A stretch of 64,000 bases of DNA from Mallotus nudiflorus (GCA_947683625.1 CANTUR010000066.1:744001-808000); one strand, 5' to 3'; shown: positions 21,270 through 34,301, counted from the stretch's first letter. The notes: generated from the letters alone by a model not told the origin. Numbers and translations: made by a program.

Positions 21270-24200
21270 AATAACTTTGGCACCTAGATGGGCATCAAAC
21301 TTGATGGAAAAAACTATGCTCGTTGGTCTCAAGTAATGTAGATGTACATAGTGAGCAAAGATAAACTCAGATACATCATTGGTGACACTCAACAACCCGA
21401 GTCAACAGATCCAACCTTCAAGAAGTGGAGAACGAAGAATGATGTTGAAAAAGGATGGTTGATAAACTCAATGGAACCATCTCTAATTGACAATTTTATT
21501 TGATATCCAATTGCCAAACAGATATGGGACTCTATTGCTATTACCATTTTTTATGGATCAGACACTTCCCAAGTGTAGGAGTTAAAAAGGCGAGTATCTT
21601 GAATGAGACAAGATGGAGGACTCATTAAGTCATATTACAATACTCTCTAAGGATTATGGAGGGAGATAGATTTTCAGCGGTCAAATCTGATGAAGTGTTA
21701 TGAGGATATCCAAGTCTATAATAATAACACACAAAGATAGGGTTTATAACTTTATGGATGGGTTAGACGACTAGTTAGATAAGGTCCGGAGTGATATGCT
21801 GCAAATTTGACCATTTTCCATAGTTGAACAAGCATATACTCAGGTTCAAAGAGAGGAAACCCAATAAGTTTTCATCCTGAGTGGAAACTTGGAGACTACA
21901 CCGAGTACTGCAATGGTCTTTAAAGGGTACAAGGCCCCTCAAATAGGCTTGTAGGTGCCCAAAACTAGATTATTAACCAGTGGAAAGAAGAAGGGCAAGG
22001 GAACTGAAGAAGGATACACCCATTGTAGGAACCCCAAACACACTTAAGAAACTTGCTTCAAACTACACGAGTATCCTAAGTGGTGGCAATATCTAAAGAA
22101 GAATCAAGAAATCGATCCAAGCAAAAGTATCGACCGAGCAGCACTTGCTACAAGATGAATGACTGATACCGATATGCTTGTGCTAAATAGTAACTCTACT
22201 AAAAACACAATTGAATCTCCTAATGGTTCAAGTAACTAAGGTTATGGTTTATCTTGTTTTAAACAGAGAGCTTTGACTAACTAGATTATTAACTCTAAGG
22301 CAATATACCACATGAAATTTAATCCAAAAGACTTCCTAGAATTTAATTAACCCAAATGAGCATATATTAAAAATGCTAATAGGTTGACATACCTGGTTAC
22401 ATGAGCTAGAAAATGAGCATTATCCTCATCATTCTCTTTATCTAACACCTTACTAGTTCCTTCACTATCAACAAACTACAATCTATAGGTTAAACTACTA
22501 AGGAATTAAATTATTATGCATTAACACATCCAAATTTCTATTTATTTTAGGATATTCTCATGAAGGAGATTATTGGTCATGGTACTAAAAGTGGGGGGTT
22601 GTACTACATGGATGACTTCAATTTAGGCAAAGAAAACATTATTCACCAGACAAGCAATAAAGGCCAACATATCATGTTATGGCACTAAAGGTTGGGACAC
22701 CCATTAATCAATTACATGAAGCACATATTTCTGATTTTGTTGTCAAAGTTAGATGAGTTCGAGTTTAGATGTCAAACTTGTACTCTAATAAAAAGTCATA
22801 ATGTATCTTACCCATCACACTCAAATAAAAGTTGTGTTTCAATATTGCTTCCAAGCCCATGGCCTACATCATGAGACCTCATGTTCTTAGATACCATAAC
22901 AAAATGGGGTTATGGAATAAAAAAATAAGCAATACTAAAAATGGCTCGAGCACTCTTCATTGAAGCTTATACACCTAGATGATATTGGATTGATGCTGTA
23001 AGTACTGTAGTATATCTACTGAACAAATTGCCATCTTGAGTCCTAGACTTTGACACTCCTCTCCAAACACTTGCTAGTCATGTACATCTACCCTCATTTC
23101 TTATACTACCTCCATGAGTGTTTAGTTCAATAGCCTATATTCATCTTCTTAAAGCCCAACGAACAAAGCTTAATCCATGCACCATTCATTATGTTTTCTT
23201 GGGATATAGAGCTCAAAAAAAGGGATATTGGTGCTCTCATCCGGTGACTCGACGTCTATTCACCACTATGGATGTGACATTTCTTGAATCAGAAATATTC
23301 TTCTTCAAACGAGATACCTATTCTTTACTTCAGAGGGGAGAGAATGAATTAATATCAGAATTAGTTATTAGAGAACTAGATGAATTGGGGTTCAGAAGAC
23401 CTAAGAAACTCAGAATAAGCTACTACCGAGTATGAAAAAGGAAACTTAAAATCTAATACCAAGCATGATAACGGGAACTCAGAACCTATTATTGAGCATA
23501 ATAAAGGAAACTTTAAATCTAATGTTGGGCATAATAATAGGAACTCAAAACTTATTGCCAACTATAATAGAGGTTCCGAGCATTATGAGGGAAACTCTGA
23601 ACCTAATGGTGAACATTATAGAGGAGACTCATATACATAGGCCAAGCTTGATGAGGAGAATTGGAAAAAGAATATTGCCAATATAGATTAGACCCCTCTT
23701 TATAGAGTACATGACTTATCTCCTAAGAATACTTATGAGGTACAGATTCTAAAATCCTCTTGTTTACTCAATATAGATGATTTTTTCAACCATAAATTGC
23801 CTTTCAAACATAATTAAGGAAAGCCTCTACTTGCTTAACCAAGAAGCTAAAGGAGAAAGATATCATATTGCTCATCATGTATCCACTCAAAGACTCTCAG
23901 AGCCCTTAAAGGCTTTTGCACATAAGTTGTCTGCCAAGTATATTCCTCATTTAGTGCAGGAGGCATTAAAAGATCCTCAATGGACTTAAGTCGTAATGGA
24001 TGAAATGACAGCTCCACAAAAGAATAGTATTCAAACTTTAGTTTAATTACCTGAGGGAAAAAAATCATGGGTTGTACAAGGCCAGATTCATGGAAAAGGG
24101 GTATACTCAGACTTTTGGTATTGATTACTAAAAGACATTCTCCCCTGTTGCAAAACTAAATAATATAAGATTTTTGTTATCCATTGTTGCAAATTTGGAT

Positions 24201-25400
24201 TAGCCTCTTCATTAATTTAATGTGAAGAATGCATTATTACATAGGGACCTTGAGGAGGAAATTTACATGGATATTCGACCAGGTTTTGAGACTTCTTAAA
24301 AAACTGAAGGTCTGTGTAAACTACAAAAGGCACTAAGCAGTCTCCCCGAGCATGGTTTGGTTAGTTTAGCTCAGCATGAGGAAGCATGAGTTTAAACAAA
24401 TTAACTTAAATCATTCTTGTTCTTGAAACATCGAGATAGGAAAATAATAACTCTAATATATATGTTGATGATATGATAATTACAGGGAATGATGAGGAAA
24501 AGATTGCAAATTTACAAAGATACTTGGCAAGGGAATTTGAGATGAATAATCTTGGGGGATTGAAATAGTTCTTGGCTATTGAAGGTGCTTGATTAAAATA
24601 AGGCATATTTCTATCCCAAAGGAAATATATTCTCAATATACTTACTGAAACCATAATGCTTAATTGTAGGTTGGCAGACACACCTATTGCTCAGAATGAT
24701 AGCTGAGCAATCATGAGAAACCAGACACTAACAAACAAATATTACTATCAATAGCTAGTGGGTAAGTTGATATACTTATCTCACACAAGACAGGACATAG
24801 CATATGCAGTAAGTCTTATAAGTCAGTTCATGCATAATCTGAGTAAAGATCATATAAAGACGGTAATCCAAATTCTACGTTACTTAAAATCATCACTTAA
24901 AAATCATCACCCGAAAACGGACTCATGTTCAAAAAGCACAACAACTTAAATATTGAAGGATACACTAATGTTGATTGGGCAGAAAGCTCAGATAGGAAGT
25001 CAGCATCTGAGTATTTCACCTTTATGGGAGGTAATCTCATCACATGAAGGCATAAAAATCAAAAGGTAGTTGCATTATCAAGTGTAGAAGCTGAGTTCAG
25101 AGGAATATCAAAAGGTCTATATGAACTTCTTTGATTGAGAATTCTACTTAATGAAGTCAGGTATCATTCGGAGAGCGAAATGAACTTATACTATGATAAC
25201 TGGGTAACCATTCAAATTGCTCATAATCTGGTTTAGCATGATCGGACTAAACTTGTTGAAATATATAGACACTTTATAAAAAAAAACTTGAAGCTAAGAT
25301 AATCAAGTTTCCATTCGTAAAGTCCAAAGATTAATTAGCAATTGTGCTCACAAAAACTGTTTTAAGCTAAGTGTTCCATGACTCACTAAGCAAGTTGGGC
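21270..25400 (+). pseudogene. Copia element 2 gag-pol, decayed and with the integrase core deleted
   Basis: Gag (21280-22170) reads L-D-G-K-N-Y-A-R-W-S-Q and D-P-T-F-K-K-W near its start, with a zinc knuckle (H-C-R-N-P-K-H-T...C) at 22018-22060. Then comes the GAG-pre-integrase piece (22550-22880: G-L-Y-Y-M-D-D-F, L-W-H..R-L-G-H-P). The aspartic protease is not recognisable, and the DDE core of integrase is missing: the sequence jumps near 22880-22920 to the integrase C-terminal part (R-Y-W-I-D-A-V-S-T, F-S-S-I-A-Y-I-H, F-L-G-Y at 22980-23330). A repetitive linker (23395-23640) leads to reverse transcriptase (23870-24600) with an intact Y-V-D-D-M at 24461, and RNase H (24940-25370: A-L-S-S-V-E-A-E-F). 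More than 20 stops or frameshifts are visible. Confidence 0.85.
23395..23640 (+). repeat. ~33-bp in-frame minisatellite in the copia-2 integrase-RT linker
   Basis: Units of about 33 bp such as 'gataacgggaactcagaacc' and 'aataaaggaaactttaaatc' repeat six or seven times. Translated they give an 11-residue theme H-(N/D)-x-G-N-S-E-P-x-x-E. Between the integrase and RT domains of copia proteins there is normally a variable, charged linker; here it has grown by tandem duplication. Confidence 0.75.
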
Positions 25401-25424
25401 ATTGGTAATATCTATGCACCAACT

Positions 25425-25434
25425 TGAAGGGGAA
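25425..25434 (+). promoter_or_regulatory. Polypurine tract, copia element 2
   Basis: GAAGGGGAA just before the 3' LTR, following the usual copia end C-A-A-C-T-T-G. Confidence 0.7.
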
Positions 25435-25437
25435 TAG

Positions 25438-25639
25438 TGTGAATAGAATAATTAGAAATTAGGAATGAAAAATTAAAGAGAAAATTGGGTGAAGAAATTA
25501 GGGAATGATTTATGTAAATTAGTGATTGTATTTACAAAGATAGGTTTATGTAGATACTATATATGTGTATCATTTATAAAGAAAAATATAAGAAAATAAA
25601 AGTTCTTTTTTCTTTCAATTCTCTTCCCTATTGTTGACA
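25438..25639 (+). mobile_element. Copia element 2, 3' LTR
   Basis: Matches the 5' LTR from TGTGA(A/T)T to CCCTATTGTTGACA. It is followed by ACTAG at 25640-25644, a perfect 5-bp target duplication with 20891-20895. The first ~8 bases of the LTR (TGTTGGAG in the 5' copy) are altered here. Confidence 0.88.
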
Positions 25640-25648
25640 ACTAGTGCT

Positions 25649-26033
25649 TAGGACTGGCCACAAGCCAATTTGAATATAAAATTGGACCAAAACTAGTTCT
25701 ATCAAAACAATATTGGAATTGATCAAATTCAAAATCAGCCTCGACCTAATTTGGACTAGGAAACTGACTGGTTTAGTGCCACTTCATCTCCTATAGAATT
25801 AGAATTGCCCATTCTAGTTTTAAATCGGCAATTCCAATTTTGAATTGTCGTTTCCAATTTTTTTTTTAAAAAAAAATTTAAAAAAGAAAAAAAAATAAGT
25901 CGATCGAACTAAATAGGAACCAAATGAACTTAATTCGATCAAATCGGAACCAATCTTAAACCGGGATAAGGCTGATTCTGGTTTGATTCCACCAAGTGGA
26001 AACTAGTGGTTCACTGAACCATAGCCACCCCTA
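25649..26033. mobile_element. hAT-like MITE
   Basis: Left end TAGGACTGGCCACAAGCC, right end (inverted) TAGGGGTGGCTATGGTTC. It is flanked by CTAGTGCT (25641-25648) and CAAGTCCT (26034-26041), an 8-bp duplication with two mismatches, as hAT elements make. The inside has the 'aatcggaaccaa', 'ggttt.gttcc' wording typical of this MITE type. No coding capacity. It touches the target duplication of copia element 2. Confidence 0.65.
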
Positions 26034-26041
26034 CAAGTCCT

Positions 26042-27189
26042 CCTTTCTAGTAACCTTGCACAAAATTGAACCTAAAATCCCAAACTCTTAACTTAAATTT
26101 ATCTATTCCTCATCAGCAATGAAGAGTAGTAAAGAGAGTAATTAGGGCATTAAGTTTTTTCTATGGTAAAATTAGGCATAGTTTAGATTCTAATCTTGTG
26201 AAATGAGTTTTAGTTAAACCAAATTTAAAATAACTATAACTAATTAATAATTTGGTTAGTTTAGATTTAAAATTTATAAATCTCTTATTATTTAAATAAT
26301 ATAATATTTCTAAGACCTTCTATTATATAATTATAATTAAAAATGACTAAAACTAATCATTTAGTTAGTTGGACCTTATTAAAATTTATAATTACTTATT
26401 ATTTTGATATCTTAATAATATAGTATCTCGAACACTTTCTATCAAGTGCATGCAATTGGCCCAATTCAGTTGTCAATTGGCCTAATTCAGTCTCTTTTTT
26501 TTTTTTTATTACTTTAATATCATCTAGTAAGGTGGAATTTCAACAAATTCTACTTGTGATTGGATAATATTTATGCTATTTTTATTGGGTTTTAGCTTTA
26601 AATACTATTTAATATGAAACTTATCGAATATGAAAGCAAATATATGTATAATAGAATTTATATTTGAATTTTTTTCAAAACTAATAAAAAACACGCCATA
26701 ATCCTTTTTTTTTTTTTTCCCAAAAATATAATGTTAATTAAAATTCTTTAAAAAATACGATCACTCATGTGCAAACAATAATCTAATAAGAATTTCACAA
26801 CAATCACCACCAATAAATATAACCATACAACAAAAATTTCACAAAAATAAGAAAACAACTATAAAACAACAACAACAAACTCACAACAACGTTTTAGCAA
26901 CCAATAAACAACAAATAATATCATAACAACCTCACAACAATAAGAAAAAAAAAACAAACTTACTTCAACAACAATCTCATAAATAACCCAAATCTAACAA
27001 TAACATGACAACAACTAGAAAAACAACAGAAATAATAAAAAAAATAGTAACAACAACTCAATAACAACTAATGTTGAATAGCTCTGATTACTTCTATTTT
27101 ACGGAAGTGTAAGTAGAGTAGAAAATAATTGAAAAAAAGATGAAAAATATCCAAAAAAAAAAAACAATCACCTATAATGGATACTCTCT
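26042..27189. other. Intergenic DNA with a CAA-rich low-complexity tract
   Basis: From about 26780 to 27075 the plus strand is dominated by CAA/ACAACAAT. A short direct repeat 'caattggcc.aattcagt' lies at 26453-26493. No gene recognised. Confidence 0.6.
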
Positions 27190-27191
27190 AA

Positions 27192-27539
27192 GGGGTGTTT
27201 AGTTTGTAAATCGGAATCGAAATCGGAATCGGAATAAGAATGGAAAAGAATGAGAAATTGAATGAAATTTTGAAAAAGGTGTTTGGTTTTACTAGGAAAT
27301 TGATAATGAGAATGAAAATCAAATATCATTTAACAACTAAAATTTTTTTTATGAAAAAATATTTTTGTAATTATTTTTTAATATAAAAATTAACATTATA
27401 ATTATTTTTATATATTAAAAATTAATGGGGGAATCGCATTTTCATTCTCACATCAATTTTATTTAATCAAATGTTAAAAATCAAAATCATTTATTCTGAT
27501 TCTAATTCTCACCTTCAATTTTTACCAAACAAACGCCCC
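27192..27539. mobile_element. MITE, family 1 (GGGGYGTTT termini)
   Basis: GGGGTGTTTAGTTTG at the left end is mirrored by CAAACAAACGCCCC at the right. Flanks TAA and TGA could be a 3-bp duplication of the PIF/Harbinger type with one change. The subterminal 'aatcggaatcgaaatcgg' and 'aaggtgtttggtt' are shared with the element at 44576. Non-coding. Confidence 0.7.
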
Positions 27540-28549
27540 TGAGATTATTGCATCTTCTTCATCATCATCACTCCTCTTCTTCTTTTCCATTTTATCTCGT
27601 CAAAATTAAAATAATTCCGGTAACAAGCTAACAACAACATTATCACTGATGGAGTAGAATTTTCGGCTTCAATCTTTAAGAGGAGGTTGCATCAAATTTA
27701 AGGAGTTTTCTTTTGGACAATCGTCGAAGAGGAAAACAACGTAGAAGTTTTAAAAAATCTGTGTTTATGAAACATGTAACAATAAGAATTGAAAAACTCA
27801 CCATAAATTTAAAAATTTTGGTAAAAAAAATAGTGCATAATATAAATTTTCCTTAATATTTTGAAAAAGAAATATTTTAGAAAGAAAATTAAATACAAAC
27901 AAAATTTAACTCACACAATGAAATAATAATAGGTGTTGTTTTGTAAAATTCCCACATAAGGAATTTGAAAAAATTAGGGAGGAGTCTTTAGTTATAAATA
28001 GACTCTTATCCTCTTTGGTTAATGTATGTCAATCACTACTTATATTTAGTGTACATTGAAAGTTATTAGTTATACTAGTAGAAAATTTATAAAAATTTTT
28101 TTTAGGTATACTTGAGCTTTTGAATGTAGGTGAGAATTAAATATTTTATAGTGTGTGTGTAATAATTTTTCATATAGTGAATATTTTTCTCTTGGTTGTC
28201 TATTGACAACACCTGTGAATTTTTTCCATTTGAGAGTTTTCAATATTAAATAATTATGCGTTTCTCTTTTTTATTTTTTTAAGTATTGTTGTTTAAATTA
28301 TGATCTAAAGAGATAAAAGTACTTATTAGATTGGAAGGGCTTACTTTCTTTAACAATAGAGAGGTCATATGACTAGACATTGATGGACTATACAATGGTG
28401 AACATCCATCCCCTTTTATATTAGTTGTAAATAAATTTTACAAATTGACGATGACATAATTTAAATCTTATATATCTTGAGAGAATTGATTACTAGACAA
28501 CTTTGTTCCTAGCATGAAATAAATAATTTTTAATGTTACCTTTTTTTTT
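27540..28549. other. Intergenic DNA, nothing recognised
   Basis: AT-rich; no coding or repeat signal I can name. Confidence 0.45.
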
Positions 28550-29548
28550 ACCCACATAATATGTCACACCACTTATCTTCACGCCTGAATCCTGCAATTT
28601 AATTAAGCTTCAATTGTTGATTCAAAGGTTAATTAATTATACAGTTTATAATTTACAGAAAAAGTGTTAAAAATATATGTAAAAACAAAGATTCTTCGTT
28701 GTAATTAAACATGCTATTTAATTAAAGATAAACGCTGTTAGGAGATTTTAAAGAATTTAATATTTTCGATGAACGAAACAACCTATTATAAATCAACAAC
28801 CGATGTATATTTTATTTTGATCTAAAGAACCAATATTTGAAATTTATTAGATTCTAACTAATCCGATTTAATTTAAATAGAACTATAAGAGATGTAAAGA
28901 TTTTCCATTCTAGATAGTATAGATACGGGGACACAAAAAAGAGAAATATGAATACAGAAAACAATTTTTAATTAAAGTGTTTGTCTTCTAAATTAATATA
29001 TCTAAATAGTATGGACATAGAAAAATAAGAATATAGACATAGAAAAATAGGGATATAAATATGAAAAAATGCGTGCTAATTGAAGCATTCATATATCATA
29101 GTTCATAATAACTAATTTGTGAGACATTATAATAATAAGATATATAATTATTATCCTTTCAATATAGTATTTAGTATTCCATGCATATTACAAATTTATA
29201 TCGGATCATAATGAGCAAATATTGCCACAAATTATTCAGGAAGATGGTATGAAGTTTAATCCCACAGATTATGTCTATACATGTATGGTTTAATTATATT
29301 TTTATTTGAGGTGAAAAAGAAAAAAATTACCTGATTAGGACAACCATGGCTTCTGGGACAGTACTTTTGATCGATGACGATAGGATTATAAACATTTTTC
29401 ATGACAATGTTTCTGAAAAGAATGTCCTTAACAAAAGAATTGCTGGGTGTACCCCATGATTTTATGCGAACTCCATTTTGAGTGCCTGTAAAAACTGCTG
29501 CTGTTACTGTCACATTTTGCACACCTTCGTCTGCTGTTACTGCCAATA
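28550..29548 (-). pseudogene. Polygalacturonase fragment A (exon 3 and start of exon 4)
   Basis: Exon 3 spans 29548-29331 and keeps an AG acceptor and GT donor. It reads G-V-Q-N-V-T-V-T, then N-G-V-R-I-K-S-W and P-I-V-I-D-Q-K-Y-C-P. It is 218 bp against 229 in the intact gene; the 11-bp loss shifts the frame between S-I-G-S and D-E-G-V. An exon 4 start with good acceptor (TTGCAG) at 28591 reads D-S-G-V-K-I-S-G-V-T-Y, then homology stops near 28550. Exons 1 and 2 were not found upstream to 31 kb. Same strand and exon borders as the intact gene, so a decayed tandem paralogue. Confidence 0.85.
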
Positions 29549-30355
29549 CTAAAAAAGAAAAGCCCATAAGAACTTAGGTTTTCAATAGGGGCAAACCTAA
29601 GGAAACAAATGGTATCAAGTAGTTCGACGAGATGTACGAAGGAGAATTTATGTGATTGATTGTGTATTCAACTTTTCTTTTTTTTAAAAAAAAAAAAATA
29701 ATAATAGTAAAAGAATTTTAGGACAATTTGTATGAGATTGTATCTCTTTTGGCATGATGTAACATATTTAAAAGCAAAAGAAATTTTTTTGTTACTTTGT
29801 TTTTAACATTATGATAGTTTCATTTTTTTTTTTTCCCATTCAATGGTGGTTAACAAAATGTATTTTACTTAATAACTCATTCCTTCATAAACTCCACTTG
29901 ATCTCTTTTTCAAGTGCTGTCTATATATATGTATATATAGACACACACATCTATATGAAAGAATATTTTTTGGATAGTGTGCGACATTATTAGCTTGGAC
30001 TCATATATCTATGAGATATTTTGTATGGATTAATTTAAGGAGGAATTATCAATTTTGGATTTCCTTATTTTATATTTTATGGACCTGCGTCTTTGAAGTG
30101 TGAATAATATTATTATTTTTTGTGAATTAGTGATACATTATTGTTAATGATCCACACTCATTTAAAATAAACTGAATCATACAAAGATACTGAAAATTTA
30201 ATAATAAAATAAATTATAAACCTTTTTTATCATAAAAATGCATACTTAAAATAGAAAAAGTAATTAAGAAACTATCGATTTTTTTTATACTTTCTATGAA
30301 AATTAATATTTATGAAATGCAACTAATTAAAAAAATTAAACTGAAATTGTTGGAA
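29549..30355. other. Non-coding, former gene flank or lost exon region of fragment A
   Basis: No polygalacturonase exon 2 or 1 can be read here. Contains A/T homopolymers and a small TA/CA microsatellite at 29922-29950. Confidence 0.5.
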
Positions 30356-30359
30356 TTAA

Positions 30360-31041
30360 GGCCTCTTTAGTTCAACTATTTATAACAGTTGATAGTGATT
30401 GCAGATAGTGGATAACTTATAATTAATAGTTATAAATTTATAAATATTATTTATTTGGTAAATTTTTGTTAACCGTTACTATTAGTATGTCAAATAATTA
30501 TTAAGAGTATAATTTATTTGTAAATATAATTATATGTATTTTTTTATAATATTTTTTAGTTATTTAAATTATTTAAAAATAAAATATTGTAATAAATAAT
30601 AAGTATTGTTTTTTTTATATACTATTAAAATAATTAATAGAAATTATTTAAAAATGGATTGTAAAATATAAATATTATTGTATAATTTTTTTAAAAATAA
30701 TTATAGGTATAGATATTATAATTATTTAATTATTAATTATAATTTAAAATAATATTATTTAATTATAAAATATAAAAAAATGAATTACATATTTAAATGA
30801 AGTTATTTATTATTAGTTATTTTTAATAAGGGTAAAATAATTTAAACAAAAAATAAATACAAATTATTTATCAACTGATGAAAAAAATTTTGAAAATAGA
30901 GTTTATAAAATTTGCATGTATTTTGAATAAGAACAACTATGAGCTATTAATTTTGAAATTTTACCAAATATTTAAATTGTATCTAATTAATAAAAAAAAT
31001 AATCCCTATTAGTTATCTTAATTAGCTACACCAAAGACCCC
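30360..31041. mobile_element. MITE, PIF/Harbinger-like
   Basis: Left end GGCCTCTTTAGTTCAACTA, right end inverted GGGGTCTTTGGTGTAGCTA. TTAA flanks both sides (30356-30359 and 31042-31045), which fits a TTA/TAA-type duplication. 682 bp of AT-rich non-coding DNA. Confidence 0.7.
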
Positions 31042-31244
31042 TTAAATTATAAAGCATAAGATGGATATAATTTTATTTTTTTTTTGAAAAAAAATTGGCC
31101 ATTTTTTAATACATAATAAAAATCTGAAGAGTTATTAAATAAAAATAACTGGTCTCCTGAATTTTTGTCTACCTAGTAAGATTCCAACAAAAAGCTAGTA
31201 CATGGTTGAACAGGATATATAAAACAAGCAATGCTCAAATTGTT

Positions 31245-31247
<3 letters not shown>

Positions 31248-31331
<84 letters not shown>
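31248..31331. repeat. (TA)n microsatellite, ~42 units
   Basis: An uninterrupted TA run of 84 bases, the longest in the window. Confidence 0.97.
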
Positions 31332-31332
<1 letters not shown>

Positions 31333-32117
31333 GCACAATACACATTCAAACAATTTTATTGAATATACAAATAATTATAACAATTAAATTTCTGGAATTA
31401 TTTTCAACAAAATAAACACTCTCTAATCAATAAAAGAATAATATATATGGGGGCTAGAAACAACTCGGAGGAATGACAATTCCAGAAGTGCTTCCATGTG
31501 CATTGACGCAGGAAGATGTTGCATTGACGCAGGAATATGTGAGCTTAATGTTGTTCAATTTGAGTCCACTACAAGGGTTGCTTGAACTGCATACAAAATT
31601 CATTGCCAGTTCCGAAGCTGATGTTCCGCTTATGTCCTTATATGTCACCCCACTTATCTTCACTCCTGAATTAGTAATTCAAGGGTTGTAACCACTGTTA
31701 TTGTTAAAATAATAACGTGTGAAAGTAATTGCTCACTTGATTAGGACAACGATGGCCACTCGGGCAGTACTTTTGATCAATAATAATAGGATTATAAGCA
31801 TTTTTCATGACGATAGCAATTCAGTTGTTGGTCTACCCCATGATTTGATTCTAACTCCATTTTGAGTTGTTTTAAATACTGCTCCTGTTACTGTCACATT
31901 TCGTTTGCATGTTCAGCTAGACTGCCAATACTGTTACACAAGGATAATAAGTTAATTTGTTAGAAAAGTCCCTGTATTAATGATAAAATATAAATAATTC
32001 TACCATATGTCAATGGATAATCAATCTAACATCAATTATCTATAAGATTAAATGAATTTATATGGCGATTGTACACAGTACATGTCCATCTAATAGTTTA
32101 CATTTTATCGAGAAACA

Positions 32118-32466
32118 TAAATTATAGACGAGATATACAATTACGCTCTTTAACTTTACTCAATTATTTTATGTCATTTATTAACTTTTATTTTGTCCAA
32201 TTTCATCTCTTAACTTGTATTTTTTATCTATTTAACCTACATAATTTCTATTTTTTTTTACCAATTTCACTTTTTAACTTCTATTTTTACCTATTCAAAC
32301 TCAATGTAATTTAAAAATATGCATTTGTTTGTTGTGCAATAAGGGTTAAATAAGTAAAAAATAGAAATTAAGAGATGAAATTGAATAAAATAAAAGTCGA
32401 GAGGTGACATAAAATAATTGAGTGAAGTTCAGGGATGAAATTGTATATTTAACCTAAAATTATAAA
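32118..32466. mobile_element. Foldback MITE in intron 2 of pseudogene B
   Basis: The left arm (32118-32225: atatacaatta...ctcaattattttatgtca...) is the inverse of the right arm (32340-32466), about 105-115 bp each with few mismatches and a ~115-bp loop. Non-coding. The wording ('cc.tgaactt.a..ca.tttattttatt') resembles the terminal repeats at 45552 and 53649. Confidence 0.7.
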
Positions 32467-32958
32467 TTACCACCAATTTTAGTGAATGAAGAAATCGAAT
32501 TTTTCAATTTTCATATTTTTTGTTGTTGAAAAAGGGATGAATTCAGGAAGTGATCGAAAGGAAAAAAAAATGAAAACGCTATAAATATAACCTGATTCCA
32601 TGTCCAGGGTCACGTGCAATTTTTTGAATCCAGATGTTCTTTGAGCCTGGACCTACAGATATGCAATCATCTCCAGTCCTGATATTTACGCATGTTAATC
32701 CACTCACTACAACGTTGGTTGACCCCTCGAATGATATGGTCTGCATTTATAAATTCAACAAATGGATTATTAGTATCTATTTATACTTTATAAATCTACA
32801 AATTGATAATCTAAAAATCGTGTATGACTAGTAATGTAAAAGCTCAAAATTCAATCATTCTTGGTAATTAGTTTTCATTTAAAAATTATTTTGAAGTACT
32901 AATTCTATATAATGTAGAGATTGTTTATGTTAAGTGCTGTAGTGTTAAAAATAGAAAA

Positions 32959-33924
32959 GGAAAAAGGTGGAAATACACTCTTAATGATTTACCCTAATCT
33001 TATATAAGCGGTTTATATTTTTTTGAAGTGCAAATACAATTTTATTGTTTTGAAAACAACACATTTAGTCCCCTCTTATAAAAGAAGTTATTATTTTTTT
33101 TTTTTTTCTGTTAGTGAGGTCTACTATGTTTGATAGGTAATAAAAATATTAGATAAATGTGCATTTTGATCCCTAACATTTATATTAAGGAGCAAATTTA
33201 CACTTAAAGAAAATTTATAAACATTTAAACATAATTTTTTTTTAAAAAATATTTAAACTCATCATTAAATAAAAATGTTAAAGTACAATTTATTTTAATT
33301 TATTTTCCATACTCGTAGAATTTATTAATGCTAATATGATATTGATAAATTTTACATATAATGCTTTATGCGAGTTTATTTTTTTAAAACAATTGTATAG
33401 GTCCTTTCCCATTTAAAAATATTTAAACAAAATTTTTTTATATAAGACAAGATGATTTTTTTGAAAAGGTTTTAATTAAAAAAAATAGAATTGACTTAAT
33501 TTATACAATTTTTCTAAAAATATTTTCATAATAAATTATATATAATTTTTTTAAATATAATATTAGCATTAGTACAAGTATCTAAAAGAAATTGTACTTT
33601 AACACTTTTGTAAGATGAGAAATTTCAATATTTTTTTTAAAAAAATTTGTGTTTAAATGTTTGTAAATTTTCATTAAGGGCAAATATGCTCCTCAATATA
33701 AACGTTAGGGTTTAAAAATGCACCTTTATCTAATATTTCTTTTATACATGTCAGACATAGTGGACCCGTGGACCCCTCTAACACAAAAAAATTAATGTTG
33801 TTTATATGAGGGGCCTAAATGTGCCATTTTCAAAATGATAAAAAGTGTATTTGCACCTTGAAAAACATCAAGAGCTTACGTGAGATTAAGGTGAAACATT
33901 AAAGGTGTATTTGCACCTTTTCCT
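32959..33924. mobile_element. Foldback MULE-type MITE in intron 1 of pseudogene B
   Basis: Inverted arms of roughly 280 bp (32959-33240 and 33645-33924), starting GGAAAAAGGTGGAAATACAC and GGAAAAGGTGCAAATACACC. AATAGAAAA flanks both sides (32950-32958, 33925-33933), a perfect 9-bp duplication typical of Mutator-like elements. It holds no transposase. Confidence 0.78.
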
Positions 33925-34301
33925 AATAGAAAAAGGTATTTCAAATTTAAGATATTTTAATGTGAAAATTCTTAAAAAAATTTTTAAAAGTTTTTATTTA
34001 TACCTAAAATATTACACCAAATAGGAAACAGAATAACGCGTGCCCATACACACATACACACACTATATTATTTTTTGTCAAATTTATGTTATAATCTAAT
34101 GAGGGAGAAAAAGATGGAGAAATTTGTTGAATGACATACCCTAGCTCTAGGAGGACAAACTTTTTTAGCATTTGTGCAAGCCCAAAAGCTAGCACCCTTG
34201 GTGTCGAAAGTGCTGCCATGGATAATTTCACTACTCACTTTATAAAACAATACCCAAAACCCAGAACTTCTAAAAGACTAGTAATTTGATGTTGCTCTAA
34301 T

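Noticed and set aside
31206..31415. Open frame encoding a long Tyr-Ile repeat
   Set aside because: It is the (TA)n microsatellite read in frame; no coding evidence.
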